Both the position numbers and the translations under genes were made by a program. 64,000 nucleotides of DNA. Source: Mesorhizobium sp. B2-4-15. Lineage in GTDB: Bacteria; Pseudomonadota; Alphaproteobacteria; Rhizobiales; Rhizobiaceae. Location of the stretch: assembly GCF_006658505.1 (NCBI RefSeq), contig NZ_VFUZ01000021.1, positions 1-64,000 of the forward strand, written 5' to 3'. Shown in pieces: positions 44,318-53,613 of the stretch. The first letter of the stretch is position 1. The number at the start of each line of letters is the position of its first letter. The notes under the pieces are model-generated. The model worked only from the letters and a program-made list of their open reading frames with translations. It searched no databases and was not told the origin of the DNA.

Positions 44318-45508
44318 TTACTTGGCCGCCTGCAACGCCTGCGCGATGTCTTCCAGAAGGTCGTCGGTATCCTCCAGGCCGACCGACAGCCTGAGCGTAC
44401 CTGGCCCGATGCCGAGTTCGGCGCGGGCTTCGTCCGTCAGGTTCTTGTGGGTGGTCGTCGCCGGATGGGTGATCAGGCTCTTGGCATCGCCGAGATTGTT
44501 CGAGATCAGCACGATATCGAGCGCGTTCTGCAAGGCGAAGGCAGCCTGCTTGCCGCCCTTGACGTCGAGGCAGATCAGCGTCGAGCCGCCCGACATCTGC
44601 TTCCTGACGATATCCGCCTGCGGGTGGTCGGTGCGGCCGGGATAGATGACGCGGGCGATCCGCGGCTGTTCGGCAAGGAAGTCGGCGATCTTGCCGGCGC
44701 TTTCCGTCTGTTGGCGCACGCGCAGCGGCAGCGTCTCCAAGCCCTTCAGCAGCGTCCAGGCATTGAAGGGCGACAGGCTGGGGCCGGTATGGCGGAAGTA
44801 GTCGTGCAGGTTCTTGTCGATCCATTCCTTGTCCGAAAGGATCACGCCGCCAAGACAGCGGCCTTGGCCATCGATGTGCTTGGTCGCCGAATAGACGACG
44901 ATGTGGGCGCCGAGCTGCAGCGGCTTCTGCTGCAAGGGCGTCGCGAAGACATTGTCGACGACAAGCCGTGCGCCGATCGAATTGGCAAGTGCGGCGACAG
45001 CGGTGATGTCGACCACTTCCAGCGTCGGATTGGTCGGGCTTTCCAGGAAGAACAGCTTGGTGTTCGGCCTCACCGCCTTTTCCCAGTTGGCGATGTCGGT
45101 GCCGTCGACCAGCGTCGCCTCGATGCCGTAGCGCGGCGCCAGCGTCTCGACCACCCAGCGGCAGGACCCGAACAGCGCGCGCGCCGCCACGATGTGGTCA
45201 CCAGCCTTGACGCTGCACAGAAGCGCCGCCGTCACGGCCGCCATGCCGGATGCCGTGGCGCGGGCATCCTCCGCACCTTCCAGCGCGCACATGCGCTTCT
45301 CGAACATGTCGACGGTCGGATTGGCGTAGCGCGAATAGATGAAGCCCGGTTCCTCGCCCTTGAAACGGGCCTCGGCGGCCTGCGCCGTCTCATAGACATA
45401 GCCCTGGGTCAGGTATATCGCCTCGGAGGTCTCGCCGAAGCCGGAACGCAGGGTTCCGCCATGCACGAGGGCTGTCTGAGGCTTCCAGTTACGCTTCTTG
45501 GTGCTCAT
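44318..45508 (-). CDS. metZ: O-succinylhomoserine sulfhydrylase
   Basis: This 396-residue PLP enzyme of the cystathionine gamma-synthase family has the cofactor lysine in VYSATKHIDGQGR. It makes homocysteine directly from O-succinylhomoserine and sulfide. The ATG shown follows a rho-independent terminator and a SAM-II riboswitch in its leader, which gives strong evidence for methionine metabolism. A longer frame running through that leader was rejected. Confidence 0.94.
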   Translation of the reverse strand: MSTKKRNWKPQTALVHGGTLRSGFGETSEAIYLTQGYVYETAQAAEARFKGEEPGFIYSRYANPTVDMFEKRMCALEGAEDARATASGMAAVTAALLCSVKAGDHIVAARALFGSCRWVVETLAPRYGIEATLVDGTDIANWEKAVRPNTKLFFLESPTNPTLEVVDITAVAALANSIGARLVVDNVFATPLQQKPLQLGAHIVVYSATKHIDGQGRCLGGVILSDKEWIDKNLHDYFRHTGPSLSPFNAWTLLKGLETLPLRVRQQTESAGKIADFLAEQPRIARVIYPGRTDHPQADIVRKQMSGGSTLICLDVKGGKQAAFALQNALDIVLISNNLGDAKSLITHPATTTHKNLTDEARAELGIGPGTLRLSVGLEDTDDLLEDIAQALQAAK

Positions 45509-45526
45509 CGCTTTTGTTCCAGACAC

Positions 45527-45557
45527 AAAAAAACCGGCCGCGAAAGTCGCAACCGGT
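45527..45557 (-). terminator. Intrinsic terminator of the metZ riboswitch
   Basis: On the minus strand a ten-pair stem (ACCGGTTGCG against CGCGGCCGGT, with two G-T pairs) is followed by seven T residues. It lies between the SAM-II aptamer and the metZ start, so ligand binding probably controls readthrough at this point. Confidence 0.85.
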
Positions 45558-45578
45558 CCATACGGCCTTGCGGCCCGA

Positions 45579-45641
45579 CGGTCCTTTAGCGACTTGTTTA
45601 ACGTGGCTGCAAGCCGACCGGCCAAATCACCACGGGATAAC
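45579..45641 (-). ncRNA. SAM-II riboswitch aptamer upstream of metZ
   Basis: On the minus strand the core reads GTGATTTGGCCGG, then CGGCTTGCAGCCAC, then GTTAAACAAGTCGCTAAAGG. This is the conserved SAM-II pattern of alphaproteobacteria. It senses S-adenosylmethionine and turns metZ expression down when SAM is plentiful. The terminator sits right after it. Confidence 0.9.
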
Positions 45642-45734
45642 GACCCTTTAGACCCGCGCCACGCTTGCGTCAATTGCCGGCTTCATTAAGAGGGTTGTAC
45701 CAGACCTCGCCCGGCCTTCGAGCGGAGCAAGACT

Positions 45735-46829
45735 TTGCGGCAGACAGGCATTCTTCCCGATCAGGACATTTCGGCGCTGTTCCAGTCCGGCGCGCTGAAG
45801 TCGCCACGCGCGCTTGATGTCGACCAGATCCAGCCGGCGAGCCTTGATCTCAGGCTCGGCGACAAGGCATGGCGGGTGCGGGCTTCCTTTCTGCCCGGTC
45901 CCAACCACAAGGTTTCGGAGAAGCTCGATCGGCTGCAGCTTCACGAGATCAACCTGACCGAGGGCGCAGTGTTGGAAACCGGCTGCGTCTATATCGTGCC
46001 GCTGCTCGAAAGCCTGGCATTGCCAGCCGACATTTCGGCCTCGGCTAATCCGAAAAGTTCGACCGGGCGGCTCGACATCTTCACCCGTGTCATGACCGAC
46101 CGTGGCCACGAATTCGACAAGATCGCTGCCGGCTATACCGGTCCGCTCTATCTGGAAGTCAGCCCGCGCACCTTCCCGATCGTAGTGCGCACCGGCTCGC
46201 GCCTGTCGCAGATACGCTTCCGTACCGGCAACGCATTGCTCTCGGAAGCCGAACTGCATGAATTGCACCGCGCCGAGATGCTGGTCGCCACCGATCCGCC
46301 GAACATTTCGGGCGGGGGCATCGCGCTGTCGATCGACCTCAATGGCGACAGTGACGGCCTGGTCGGCTATCGCGGCAAGCATCACACCGGCCTTGTCGAT
46401 GTCGACAAGCGCGCGGCGCAGGATGTCCTCGACTTCTGGGAGCCGATCCACAAGAGCGGCGCCGGCGAACTGGTGCTCGATCCCGATGAGTTCTACATTC
46501 TCGTCAGCCAGGAGGCGGTGCATGTGCCGCCGCTCTACGCCGCCGAGATGACGCCCTTCGACCCGCTGGTCGGCGAGTTCCGCGTCCACTATGCCGGCTT
46601 CTTCGATCCGGGCTTCGGCCATTCGGCGGCCGGCGGCACCGGCAGCCGGGCGGTGCTCGAAGTACGCAGCCACGAAGTGCCGTTCATCCTCGACCATGGC
46701 CAGATCGTCGGCCGGCTCGTCTACGAGCACATGCTGAAGCGGCCGCAGGCGCTCTACGGCACCGATCTCGGCTCCAACTACCAGGCGCAGGGCCTCAAGC
46801 TCTCAAAGCATTTCCGCGCCGCGCGCTGA
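45735..46829 (+). CDS. dcd: Long-form 2'-deoxycytidine 5'-triphosphate deaminase
   Basis: This 364-residue enzyme is about twice the length of enteric Dcd and matches the long form found in alphaproteobacteria, with the DIQPASLDLRLG-like motif (IQPASLDLRLGD) near the N-terminus. It converts dCTP to dUTP. The start is TTG with GGAG seven bases upstream. The gene is divergent from metZ and shares its leader region. Confidence 0.9.
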   Translation: MRQTGILPDQDISALFQSGALKSPRALDVDQIQPASLDLRLGDKAWRVRASFLPGPNHKVSEKLDRLQLHEINLTEGAVLETGCVYIVPLLESLALPADISASANPKSSTGRLDIFTRVMTDRGHEFDKIAAGYTGPLYLEVSPRTFPIVVRTGSRLSQIRFRTGNALLSEAELHELHRAEMLVATDPPNISGGGIALSIDLNGDSDGLVGYRGKHHTGLVDVDKRAAQDVLDFWEPIHKSGAGELVLDPDEFYILVSQEAVHVPPLYAAEMTPFDPLVGEFRVHYAGFFDPGFGHSAAGGTGSRAVLEVRSHEVPFILDHGQIVGRLVYEHMLKRPQALYGTDLGSNYQAQGLKLSKHFRAAR

Positions 46830-46843
46830 GGTTTGAACTGCCA

Positions 46844-47022
46844 ATCTCCCCCCTTGTGGGGGAGATGCCCGGCAGGGCAGAGGGGGGCGCGAAGGAACGC
46901 TGCCTTCGTGTTTTGATACACAGATGAAGACTTCCGAAGTCTGAACTTTGATAAGTTGATAGGTCGGCGGGACAGCGCCCCCCCTCTGCCCTGCCGGCCA
47001 TCTCCCCCACTAGGGGGGAGAT
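46844..47022. repeat. Two inverted copies of a CTCCCC-type repeat between dcd and gguC
   Basis: A copy at 46844-46890 (starting ATCTCCCCCCTTGTGGGG) is repeated in inverted orientation at 46975-47022. Together they form an arm pair of almost 50 bases with an 84-base loop. Each copy is itself a hairpin. It separates convergent dcd and gguC and could serve as a bidirectional terminator or a site for recombination. Confidence 0.8.
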
Positions 47023-47029
47023 CACACTC

Positions 47030-48022
47030 TTACAGCGCCTTCACGGCCACCCCCACCGGCTTTTCGATCTCGAGCGGGTTGCGCAGCGGCAGGCCGAAAT
47101 CCCCGGCCTCGATCTCGAAGACGTCACCGGCCTCGGTCCTGATGCCATCGGCGAAGGACAATGTCGCGGTGCCGAACATGTGGACGTGTACGTCGCCCGG
47201 CTGCCGGAAGGCCGAATATTTGAAGTGGTGGTGTTCGAGGTTGGCGATGGTGTGCGACATGTTGGCTTCGCCCGACAGGAACGGCTTTTCCCAGAGCGTC
47301 TTGCCGTCGCGCACGATGCGCGACGTGCCCCTGATGTCGGACGGCAGGTCGCCGATCAGGATCTCCGGCCCGAACGAGGCGTTGCGCAGCTTGGAATGGG
47401 CAAGGAAGAGATAGTTCACGCGTTCGGTCACATGGTCGGAAAACTCGTTCGACAGCGTGAAGCCGACGCGGAAGGGCGCGCCGTCATCGCCGATGACATA
47501 GATGCCGGCGACCTCGGGTTCCTCGCCGGCGTCGTTGGCGAAGGCCGGTGACAGGAGGGCGGCACCCGGCGCCACCGCCATCGTGCCGTTTCCCTTGTAG
47601 AACCATTCCGGCTGCACGCCGACCTGGCCTTTCGCCGGTTTGCCCCCTTCCAGGCCCATGCGGAACATCTTCATGGAATCGGTGAGCTGTTCCTCGCCGT
47701 CGGTGCTGAGCTTCCTGTGCATGGAATCGCGCGTCGCCGCCGAACCGAGATGCGTCAAGCCGGTGCCGGTCAGATGCAGGTGCGCCGGATCGGGGTGATT
47801 GATCGGCGACAACAGCCGCCCCTTCTTGTAGGCGGCGTCGAGGTCGACCGTCTCGCCGAGCCCCTTGCGCTCGATCAGGGTGGCGAGGCCGATGCCGGTG
47901 CGGGCAGCCTCCATCGCCAGCGAATAGACGCTGCGGGCGCCGTTGATGATCCGGGTCTTGCCGCCGTTGCGGGCAACGACACGGATGGTCTCGGCGTCGT
48001 CGAGAATCTGCGAGATCAGCAT
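47030..48022 (-). CDS. gguC: GguC/AraD1-family sugar-acid enzyme
   Basis: This 330-residue protein is the last gene of the chvE-gguABC locus. It belongs to the fumarylacetoacetate-hydrolase-fold AraD1/GguC family, and L-2-keto-3-deoxyarabonate dehydratase activity has been proposed for this family. GAGAGGA before the internal ATG decides the start. A gap of about 200 bases separates it from gguB. Confidence 0.86.
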   Translation of the reverse strand: MLISQILDDAETIRVVARNGGKTRIINGARSVYSLAMEAARTGIGLATLIERKGLGETVDLDAAYKKGRLLSPINHPDPAHLHLTGTGLTHLGSAATRDSMHRKLSTDGEEQLTDSMKMFRMGLEGGKPAKGQVGVQPEWFYKGNGTMAVAPGAALLSPAFANDAGEEPEVAGIYVIGDDGAPFRVGFTLSNEFSDHVTERVNYLFLAHSKLRNASFGPEILIGDLPSDIRGTSRIVRDGKTLWEKPFLSGEANMSHTIANLEHHHFKYSAFRQPGDVHVHMFGTATLSFADGIRTEAGDVFEIEAGDFGLPLRNPLEIEKPVGVAVKAL

Positions 48023-48218
48023 GATCAGTCCTCTCTCATGTGCCTTGGCATGGCTGCCAGCTGGGCAAACCTTCCTAAGCGCGGCCGGAACGTTGCCCAT
48101 GCCACGGGTGAAATTCTCCGTTCGGATTGCGCTCGCGGGCCTGTCCCTTGAGGGAACTTCTTCGTGCCAGTCGGTTGCCGGCAGCGCCGCGATGTGACCC
48201 GTATGCCTTCCTGGTGCC

Positions 48219-49511
48219 TCAGCCCTTGTTCTTGTTGTAGACGTCGAACACCACGGCGCCGAGCAGCACCAGGCCCTTGACCACCTGCTGCCAGTCGACG
48301 TTGACGCCCATGATCGACATGCCGTTGTTCATCACGCCCATGATGAAGCCGCCGACCACCGAACCGATGACCTGACCGACGCCGCCCATCGCCGAGGCGC
48401 CGCCGATGAACACGGCGGCGATGACGTCGAGCTCGCTGCCGAGGCCCGCCGCCGGCACCGCCTGTCCGAGGCGCGCCGCGATGATCAGACCGCCAAGCGC
48501 CGACAGCACGCCCATGTTGATGAACACATAGAGGGTCAGCCGCTCGGTGTTGATGCCCGACAGGAGTGCGGCCTTGGGATTGCCGCCCATCGCGTAGATG
48601 CGGCGGCCGATCGTCATGCGCTTGGTGACGAAAACGAACAACGCGATCAGCGCAGCCATGACCGTCAGCACGACCGGAAAGCCCTTATAGGTGGCGAACT
48701 GATAGACGAGAAACAGGACAAGCGCACTGATCACCAGCGTCTTGACGGTGAAGAGCGAGAACGGCTCGGCCTGATAGCCGTGCCGCTCACGCGTGCGTCG
48801 TGCCTTGAGGCCGAAGAAAATGTAAGCCGCCACGCCGATGACCCCGATCACCATCGTCGTCATATGCAGCGTCAGGCCGCTGCCGACGATGGTCTTGCCC
48901 GCCGCATTCACGGTTGGTGCAATCAGCGTCAGCGGGCCGATCAGGTCGGGGATGAAGCCGGAACTCAGCTTGTTGAAGCCATCCGGCAGCGGGCCGACCG
49001 AGGAGCCACCGCCGAGCAGCGCCTGGCACATGCCACGGAAGATCAGCATGCCGGCCAGCGTGACGATGAAGCTCGGTATTCGATGATAGGCGATCCAATA
49101 GCCCTGTGCCGCGCCGATGGCACCGCCGATGATCAGGCAGAGGATCGACACGACCAACGGATTGCTGAGCGGGCCCAGATTCCACGTCACCATCATGTTG
49201 GCCGCGAGCGCGCCGATGAAGCCGGCGACCGAACCGACGCTGAGGTCGATGTAGCCGGAAACGATGACCAGCAGCATGCCCAGCGCCATCACGATGATGA
49301 AGGAGTTCTGCTGCACGAGGTTGCTGAGGTTCAGCGGCTTGAACAGTGTGCCCGACGTGGTGAACTGGAAGAACACCATGATGGCGATCAGCGCCAGCAC
49401 CAATCCGTAGTCGCGCAGATTGGTGACCAATGCCGAGACCGCGAAGCGTGGCGTATCCGCCCCGCCATCGGCAGTGGCGGATTGCGGTACGGGAGCGCTC
49501 TCTGTGCTCAT
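48219..49511 (-). CDS. gguB: GguB, permease of a multiple-monosaccharide ABC transporter
   Basis: This 430-residue protein has about ten membrane helices and the BPD_transp_2 (RbsC-like) permease fold, longer than usual because of an insertion in the middle. It is the transmembrane part of a sugar importer. Its start overlaps the gguA stop by four bases, and gguC follows. Confidence 0.92.
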   Translation of the reverse strand: MSTESAPVPQSATADGGADTPRFAVSALVTNLRDYGLVLALIAIMVFFQFTTSGTLFKPLNLSNLVQQNSFIIVMALGMLLVIVSGYIDLSVGSVAGFIGALAANMMVTWNLGPLSNPLVVSILCLIIGGAIGAAQGYWIAYHRIPSFIVTLAGMLIFRGMCQALLGGGSSVGPLPDGFNKLSSGFIPDLIGPLTLIAPTVNAAGKTIVGSGLTLHMTTMVIGVIGVAAYIFFGLKARRTRERHGYQAEPFSLFTVKTLVISALVLFLVYQFATYKGFPVVLTVMAALIALFVFVTKRMTIGRRIYAMGGNPKAALLSGINTERLTLYVFINMGVLSALGGLIIAARLGQAVPAAGLGSELDVIAAVFIGGASAMGGVGQVIGSVVGGFIMGVMNNGMSIMGVNVDWQQVVKGLVLLGAVVFDVYNKNKG

Positions 49512-51040
49512 GATGCTTTTCCTTCTCCCCGAACGATGGCGCGCATGATCTTTTCCTGGCTGGCGTCGTTCGCCGCCATTTCACCGACGATGCGCCCTTC
49601 GTTCATCACATAGATACGGTCGGTGATGCCGAGCAGTTCGGGCATTTCCGACGAGATCACGATGATCGCCTTACCTTCGGCGGCCAGGCGGGCGATGATC
49701 GTGTAGATTTCGTATTTGGCGCCGACATCGATGCCGCGCGTCGGCTCATCGAGGATCAGCACTTCCGGGTTGGCGAACAGCCATTTCGACAGCACCACCT
49801 TCTGCTGGTTGCCGCCCGAAAGGTTGCCGGTCATCTGGTAGACGCTCGACGCGCGGATGTTGGTCTTCTTGCGATAGTCGTTGGCGACGTCGAGCTCGCG
49901 CAGGTCGTCGATCACGCCGTGGCGCGACACGCCGCCAAGATTGGCGAGCGTGATGTTGTGCTTGATATGGTCGATCAGGTTCAGCCCGTAGGTCTTGCGG
50001 TCCTCGGTGACGTAGGCGATGCCATGCTTCACCGCTTTGCTGACCGAGGAAAGATCGACAGGCTTGCCGTTGAGCAGCACCTCGCCGGTGATGCGGCGGC
50101 CGTAGGAGCGGCCGAACAGGCTCATGGCGAATTCGGTGCGTCCTGCGCCCATCAGCCCGGCAATGCCCACCACTTCGCCTTTGCGCACATCGACATCGAT
50201 GCCCTTGATCACCTGGCGGTCGGCGTGGATCGGGTGATAGACCGACCAGTCGCGAATCTGCAGCACGACATCGCCAATCCTGGGCTCGCGCGGCGGATAG
50301 CGGTCGTCGAGCGAACGACCCACCATCGAAGTGATGATGCGGTCTTCGGAAATGTCCTTCCTGGCAAGCGTCTCGATGGTGCGCCCGTCGCGGATGATGG
50401 TCACCTTGTCGGCGACCCGGTTCACCTCGTTGAGCTTGTGCGAAATCAGGATCGAGGTCATGCCTTGCCGCTTGAATTCGAGCAGCAGGTCGAGCAGGGC
50501 CTGGCTGTCCTTTTCCGACAGGCTCGCCGTCGGTTCGTCGAGGATCAAGAGCTTCACTTCCTTGCTCAGCGCCTTGGCGATCTCGACCAGTTGCTGCTTG
50601 CCGACGCCGATATTGGTGATCAGCGTATTGGGATCTTCCTTGAGACCGACCTTCTTCAGCAACCCGGTCGTGCGCGCCTCGTTGGCATCCCAATCGATGA
50701 TCCCGCGCCTGGCATGTTCATTGCCAAGAAATATGTTCTCGGTGATCGACAGCATCGGCACCAGCGCAAGCTCCTGGTGGATGATGACGATTCCCTTGTG
50801 CTCGCTGTCGTGAATGCCCTTGAAATGGCACTCCTCGCCGCGAAAGATGATCTTGCCGTCATAGCTGCCTGAGGGGTAGACACCCGACAGGACCTTCATC
50901 AGCGTCGACTTGCCGGCGCCATTCTCGCCGACCACGGCGTGGATCTCGCCTTCCTCGACACGCAGATTGACGTTCGACAGCGCCTTCACGCCGGGAAACG
51001 TCTTGGTGATGTCCTGCATCTCCAAAATCGTCGAGGCCAT
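49508..51040 (-). CDS. gguA: GguA, ATPase of a multiple-monosaccharide ABC transporter
   Basis: This 510-residue double ATPase has two ABC domains, as in RbsA/MglA. The first Walker A is GENGAGKST, and the second domain begins with GLMGAGRTE. It powers uptake of sugars delivered by ChvE. The start chosen, at MASTILEMQDITKTFPG, follows an AGGAGA-like site. It sits between chvE and gguB in the operon. Confidence 0.94.
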   Translation of the reverse strand: MASTILEMQDITKTFPGVKALSNVNLRVEEGEIHAVVGENGAGKSTLMKVLSGVYPSGSYDGKIIFRGEECHFKGIHDSEHKGIVIIHQELALVPMLSITENIFLGNEHARRGIIDWDANEARTTGLLKKVGLKEDPNTLITNIGVGKQQLVEIAKALSKEVKLLILDEPTASLSEKDSQALLDLLLEFKRQGMTSILISHKLNEVNRVADKVTIIRDGRTIETLARKDISEDRIITSMVGRSLDDRYPPREPRIGDVVLQIRDWSVYHPIHADRQVIKGIDVDVRKGEVVGIAGLMGAGRTEFAMSLFGRSYGRRITGEVLLNGKPVDLSSVSKAVKHGIAYVTEDRKTYGLNLIDHIKHNITLANLGGVSRHGVIDDLRELDVANDYRKKTNIRASSVYQMTGNLSGGNQQKVVLSKWLFANPEVLILDEPTRGIDVGAKYEIYTIIARLAAEGKAIIVISSEMPELLGITDRIYVMNEGRIVGEMAANDASQEKIMRAIVRGEGKAS

Positions 51041-51096
51041 GGGCAATAATTCTCCTGCGAGGTCCGCAACAATACCGGGGTCGCTGGTGAACGAAA

Positions 51097-51123
51097 AGGG
51101 GCCCTGCGTTGCGCAGGACCCCT
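51097..51123 (-). terminator. Stem-loop between chvE and gguA
   Basis: Minus-strand arms AGGGG-CCTGCG-like and CGCAGG-CCCCT form an eleven-pair stem with one mismatch and a three-base loop, followed by a short T run. Such a partial terminator would let chvE be expressed far more than the ATPase and permease, as is common for binding-protein operons. Confidence 0.7.
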
Positions 51124-51139
51124 GGCTTTGCAACCGAAA

Positions 51140-52210
51140 TTACTTCAGGTCCGCGGCCTTGATGTAGCCGGAGTCGACGACCAGCTTCTGGTAGTTCGAC
51201 TTGTCGACTTCATGCGGCGTCAAGAGGATCGAGGGAACGACCTTGACGTCGTTGTTGTAGGTCTTGGTGTCGAGGCCGTCCGGCTTGCCGCCCGACAGCA
51301 CCTTGTCGACCAGCTCGACGGTGGCCTTGGCGAGGTCACGTGTATCCTTGAACACGGTCGAATACTGTTCGCCGGCGATGATTGCCTTCACCGAAGCGGT
51401 TTCGGCATCCTGGCCGGTCACGACCGGCCAGGGCTGGTCGGCGGTGCCGTAGCCGACGGCGCGCAGCGAGGCGATGATGCCGCGCGACAGGCCGTCATAG
51501 GGTGACAGAACGCCATCGACGCGGGCGCCGCCGCTCGAGTAGTTGGCCGAGAGCAGATTGTCCATGCGGGCCTGTGCGGTCGCGGCCAGCCAGCGCAGCG
51601 TGCCGACCTTGTCCATGCCCATCTGGCCGGACTTCACGACGAGCACCTTGCTGTCGATCAACGGCTGCAGCACCGACATGGCGCCGTTGTAGAAGAAGAA
51701 GGCGTTGTTGTCGTCGGGCGAGCCGCCGAACAGCTCGATGTTGAACGGACCCTTCTTGTCCGGGTAGCCGAGACCCTTGAGCAGCGAATTGGCCTGGATG
51801 ACGCCGACGCCGAAATTGTCGAAGGTGGTGTAATAATCGACATTGCCCGTCTTCTTGATCAGGCGGTCATAGGCGACGACGACGACGCCTGCGTCATTGG
51901 CCTTTTGCAGGGCGGCCGACATGGTGGTGCCGTCGATCGAGGCGATGATCAGCGCCTTCGGGCCCTTGGTGATCTCGTTTTCCAGCTGGCTGAGCTGGTT
52001 GGGGATGTCGTCCTGCGCGTACTGCAGGTCGACCGTGTAGCCCAAAGCCTCGAGCTGGGACTTCACGGCGTCGCCGTCATTGATCCAGCGCTGTGAGGTC
52101 TTGGTGGGCATCAGCACGCCGACGAGCCCCTTGTCGGCTGCGTAGGCGGTGGCCGACATGGCCGCGATGCTGACCGCCAAGGCGGCGACTAACGTCTTGA
52201 TGATTTTCAC
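51140..52210 (-). CDS. chvE: ChvE, periplasmic multiple-sugar-binding protein
   Basis: This 356-residue protein has a signal peptide cleaved around ATAYAADK, then a family 1 periplasmic-binding domain of the xylose/galactose/ribose type. It matches ChvE, which binds several aldoses and, in Agrobacterium, also potentiates the VirA virulence response. It heads the chvE-gguABC operon and is divergent from the LysR gene gbpR. No vir genes are in the window. Confidence 0.94.
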   Translation of the reverse strand: MKIIKTLVAALAVSIAAMSATAYAADKGLVGVLMPTKTSQRWINDGDAVKSQLEALGYTVDLQYAQDDIPNQLSQLENEITKGPKALIIASIDGTTMSAALQKANDAGVVVVAYDRLIKKTGNVDYYTTFDNFGVGVIQANSLLKGLGYPDKKGPFNIELFGGSPDDNNAFFFYNGAMSVLQPLIDSKVLVVKSGQMGMDKVGTLRWLAATAQARMDNLLSANYSSGGARVDGVLSPYDGLSRGIIASLRAVGYGTADQPWPVVTGQDAETASVKAIIAGEQYSTVFKDTRDLAKATVELVDKVLSGGKPDGLDTKTYNNDVKVVPSILLTPHEVDKSNYQKLVVDSGYIKAADLK

Positions 52211-52521
52211 TTAACTCTCCCTGGTTGATGGACGCGGCACCCCGGGGGTCGCGGGCCGCGCAATCGTGCAGAAGCGCCAAGGCACTGCTGCCGTCATATC
52301 GATCTCCGGTATCCTCCCATGGTTTCGAGCCGCTCATTTCAATCGATACGATTTTTTATCGTCGGCGACCGTCGCGTCTCGGAACGCACTGACGTTGCGA
52401 CCCTTTTGCCATAACTGTCAAATGCGATCTTTGATGTTTGCTATATCACGCTTGGTATGTGTTATTGAGACAAGGCAGGGCGGCACGAATGCCGGCTGGC
52501 CAGGAAGGAATCGGGGAAAGC
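52211..52521. promoter_or_regulatory. Divergent chvE / gbpR control region
   Basis: This 311-base gap lies between two divergent starts. A dyad ACGAT-TTTTT-ATCGT is seen at 52348-52362, and AT-rich stretches occur around 52410-52470. The LysR regulator GbpR probably binds here, but no specific site is proven. Confidence 0.45.
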
Positions 52522-53511
52522 ATGGCGGCGTTACGAAATCCGGCCGCGGTTTCAAACGGTTACAGCGAGACGCCGGGCGATGGCGAAACCTTGCTGCGCA
52601 GCGGCCTCAGCCTGCGTCACATGCGCATGATCGTCGCGCTCGACGATCACGGCCGGGTGAGCGCTGCCGCGCAGGTGATGAACATCTCGCAGCCGGCGGC
52701 CTCGCGCATGATCGCCGAGATGGAGGCGGTGCTGGAGGTCAAGCTGTGCGAAAGGCTGCCGCGCGGCATCACGCTGACGCCCTACGGCAAGGCACTGGCA
52801 AGGCGCGCGCGCTCGATCCTGCTGGAGATGCGCGAGGTCGATCGCGAGATCTCCGAGCTCAAGGCGGGCAAGGGCGGCTCGGTGTTCCTGGGTGCCGTGA
52901 CCGCGCCGGCGATTGAACTCGCGGTGCCGGCGATCCGCGAAATCCGCCGCATCTATCCGCGTATCGAGATCACCATGCAGGTTGAGACCTCCAATGTGCT
53001 GGCACGCGAACTGATCGCCACGCGCCATGATTTCATCATCGCGCGCATCCCTGACGACCTCAATCCGCGGCTGTTCGAATCCCGTGTCATCGGCGTCGAG
53101 AAGGCCTGCCTGATCGTGCGCCGTGGCCACCCGCTCACCAGTGCCAGCGTGGTGCGGCTCGAAGACACTGCGGCCTATGACTGGGTCTTCCAGTCCGGCG
53201 GCTCGCCCTTGCGCCAGGCGATGGAGAGCAATTTCCTCAACCGCAACATCGCCTTGCCGGACCGGATCCTCAACACCAGCTCGCTGCTCTTGACGCTGGT
53301 CATGGTCGCGCAATCCGACGCCATCGCGCCGGTCTCGGTGCAGGTGGCGAAATTCATCCAGAATCCCGATGGGCTCGCCGGTGCCATCGATGTCGTCCAG
53401 ACCGAATTCGACATCGAGGTCAGACCCTACAGCCTGATCACGGTCAAGAACCGCGTGCTGTCGCCGGCGGCCAAGATGCTGCACGATTTCATCCTGCGCG
53501 AAGTGGGATGA
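52522..53511 (+). CDS. gbpR: GbpR-like LysR-family regulator of chvE
   Basis: This 329-residue LysR regulator has a winged helix around LSLRHMRMIVALDDHGRV-SAAAQVMNISQPAASR and a C-terminal effector domain. Its divergent place next to chvE corresponds to gbpR of Agrobacterium, which activates chvE in response to sugars such as arabinose, galactose and fucose. GGGGA shortly before the ATG favours this start over the ATG at 52489. Confidence 0.9.
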   Translation: MAALRNPAAVSNGYSETPGDGETLLRSGLSLRHMRMIVALDDHGRVSAAAQVMNISQPAASRMIAEMEAVLEVKLCERLPRGITLTPYGKALARRARSILLEMREVDREISELKAGKGGSVFLGAVTAPAIELAVPAIREIRRIYPRIEITMQVETSNVLARELIATRHDFIIARIPDDLNPRLFESRVIGVEKACLIVRRGHPLTSASVVRLEDTAAYDWVFQSGGSPLRQAMESNFLNRNIALPDRILNTSSLLLTLVMVAQSDAIAPVSVQVAKFIQNPDGLAGAIDVVQTEFDIEVRPYSLITVKNRVLSPAAKMLHDFILREVG

Positions 53512-53613
53512 GGGAACAACAATCGCGACCGCGCGTTCAGGGCTATCGGCATGCCGCTGAAGCCCATTCGGCGAGGGAAGGAGACGCCGATGATCAACTT
53601 GGAGGAGGGTTCG

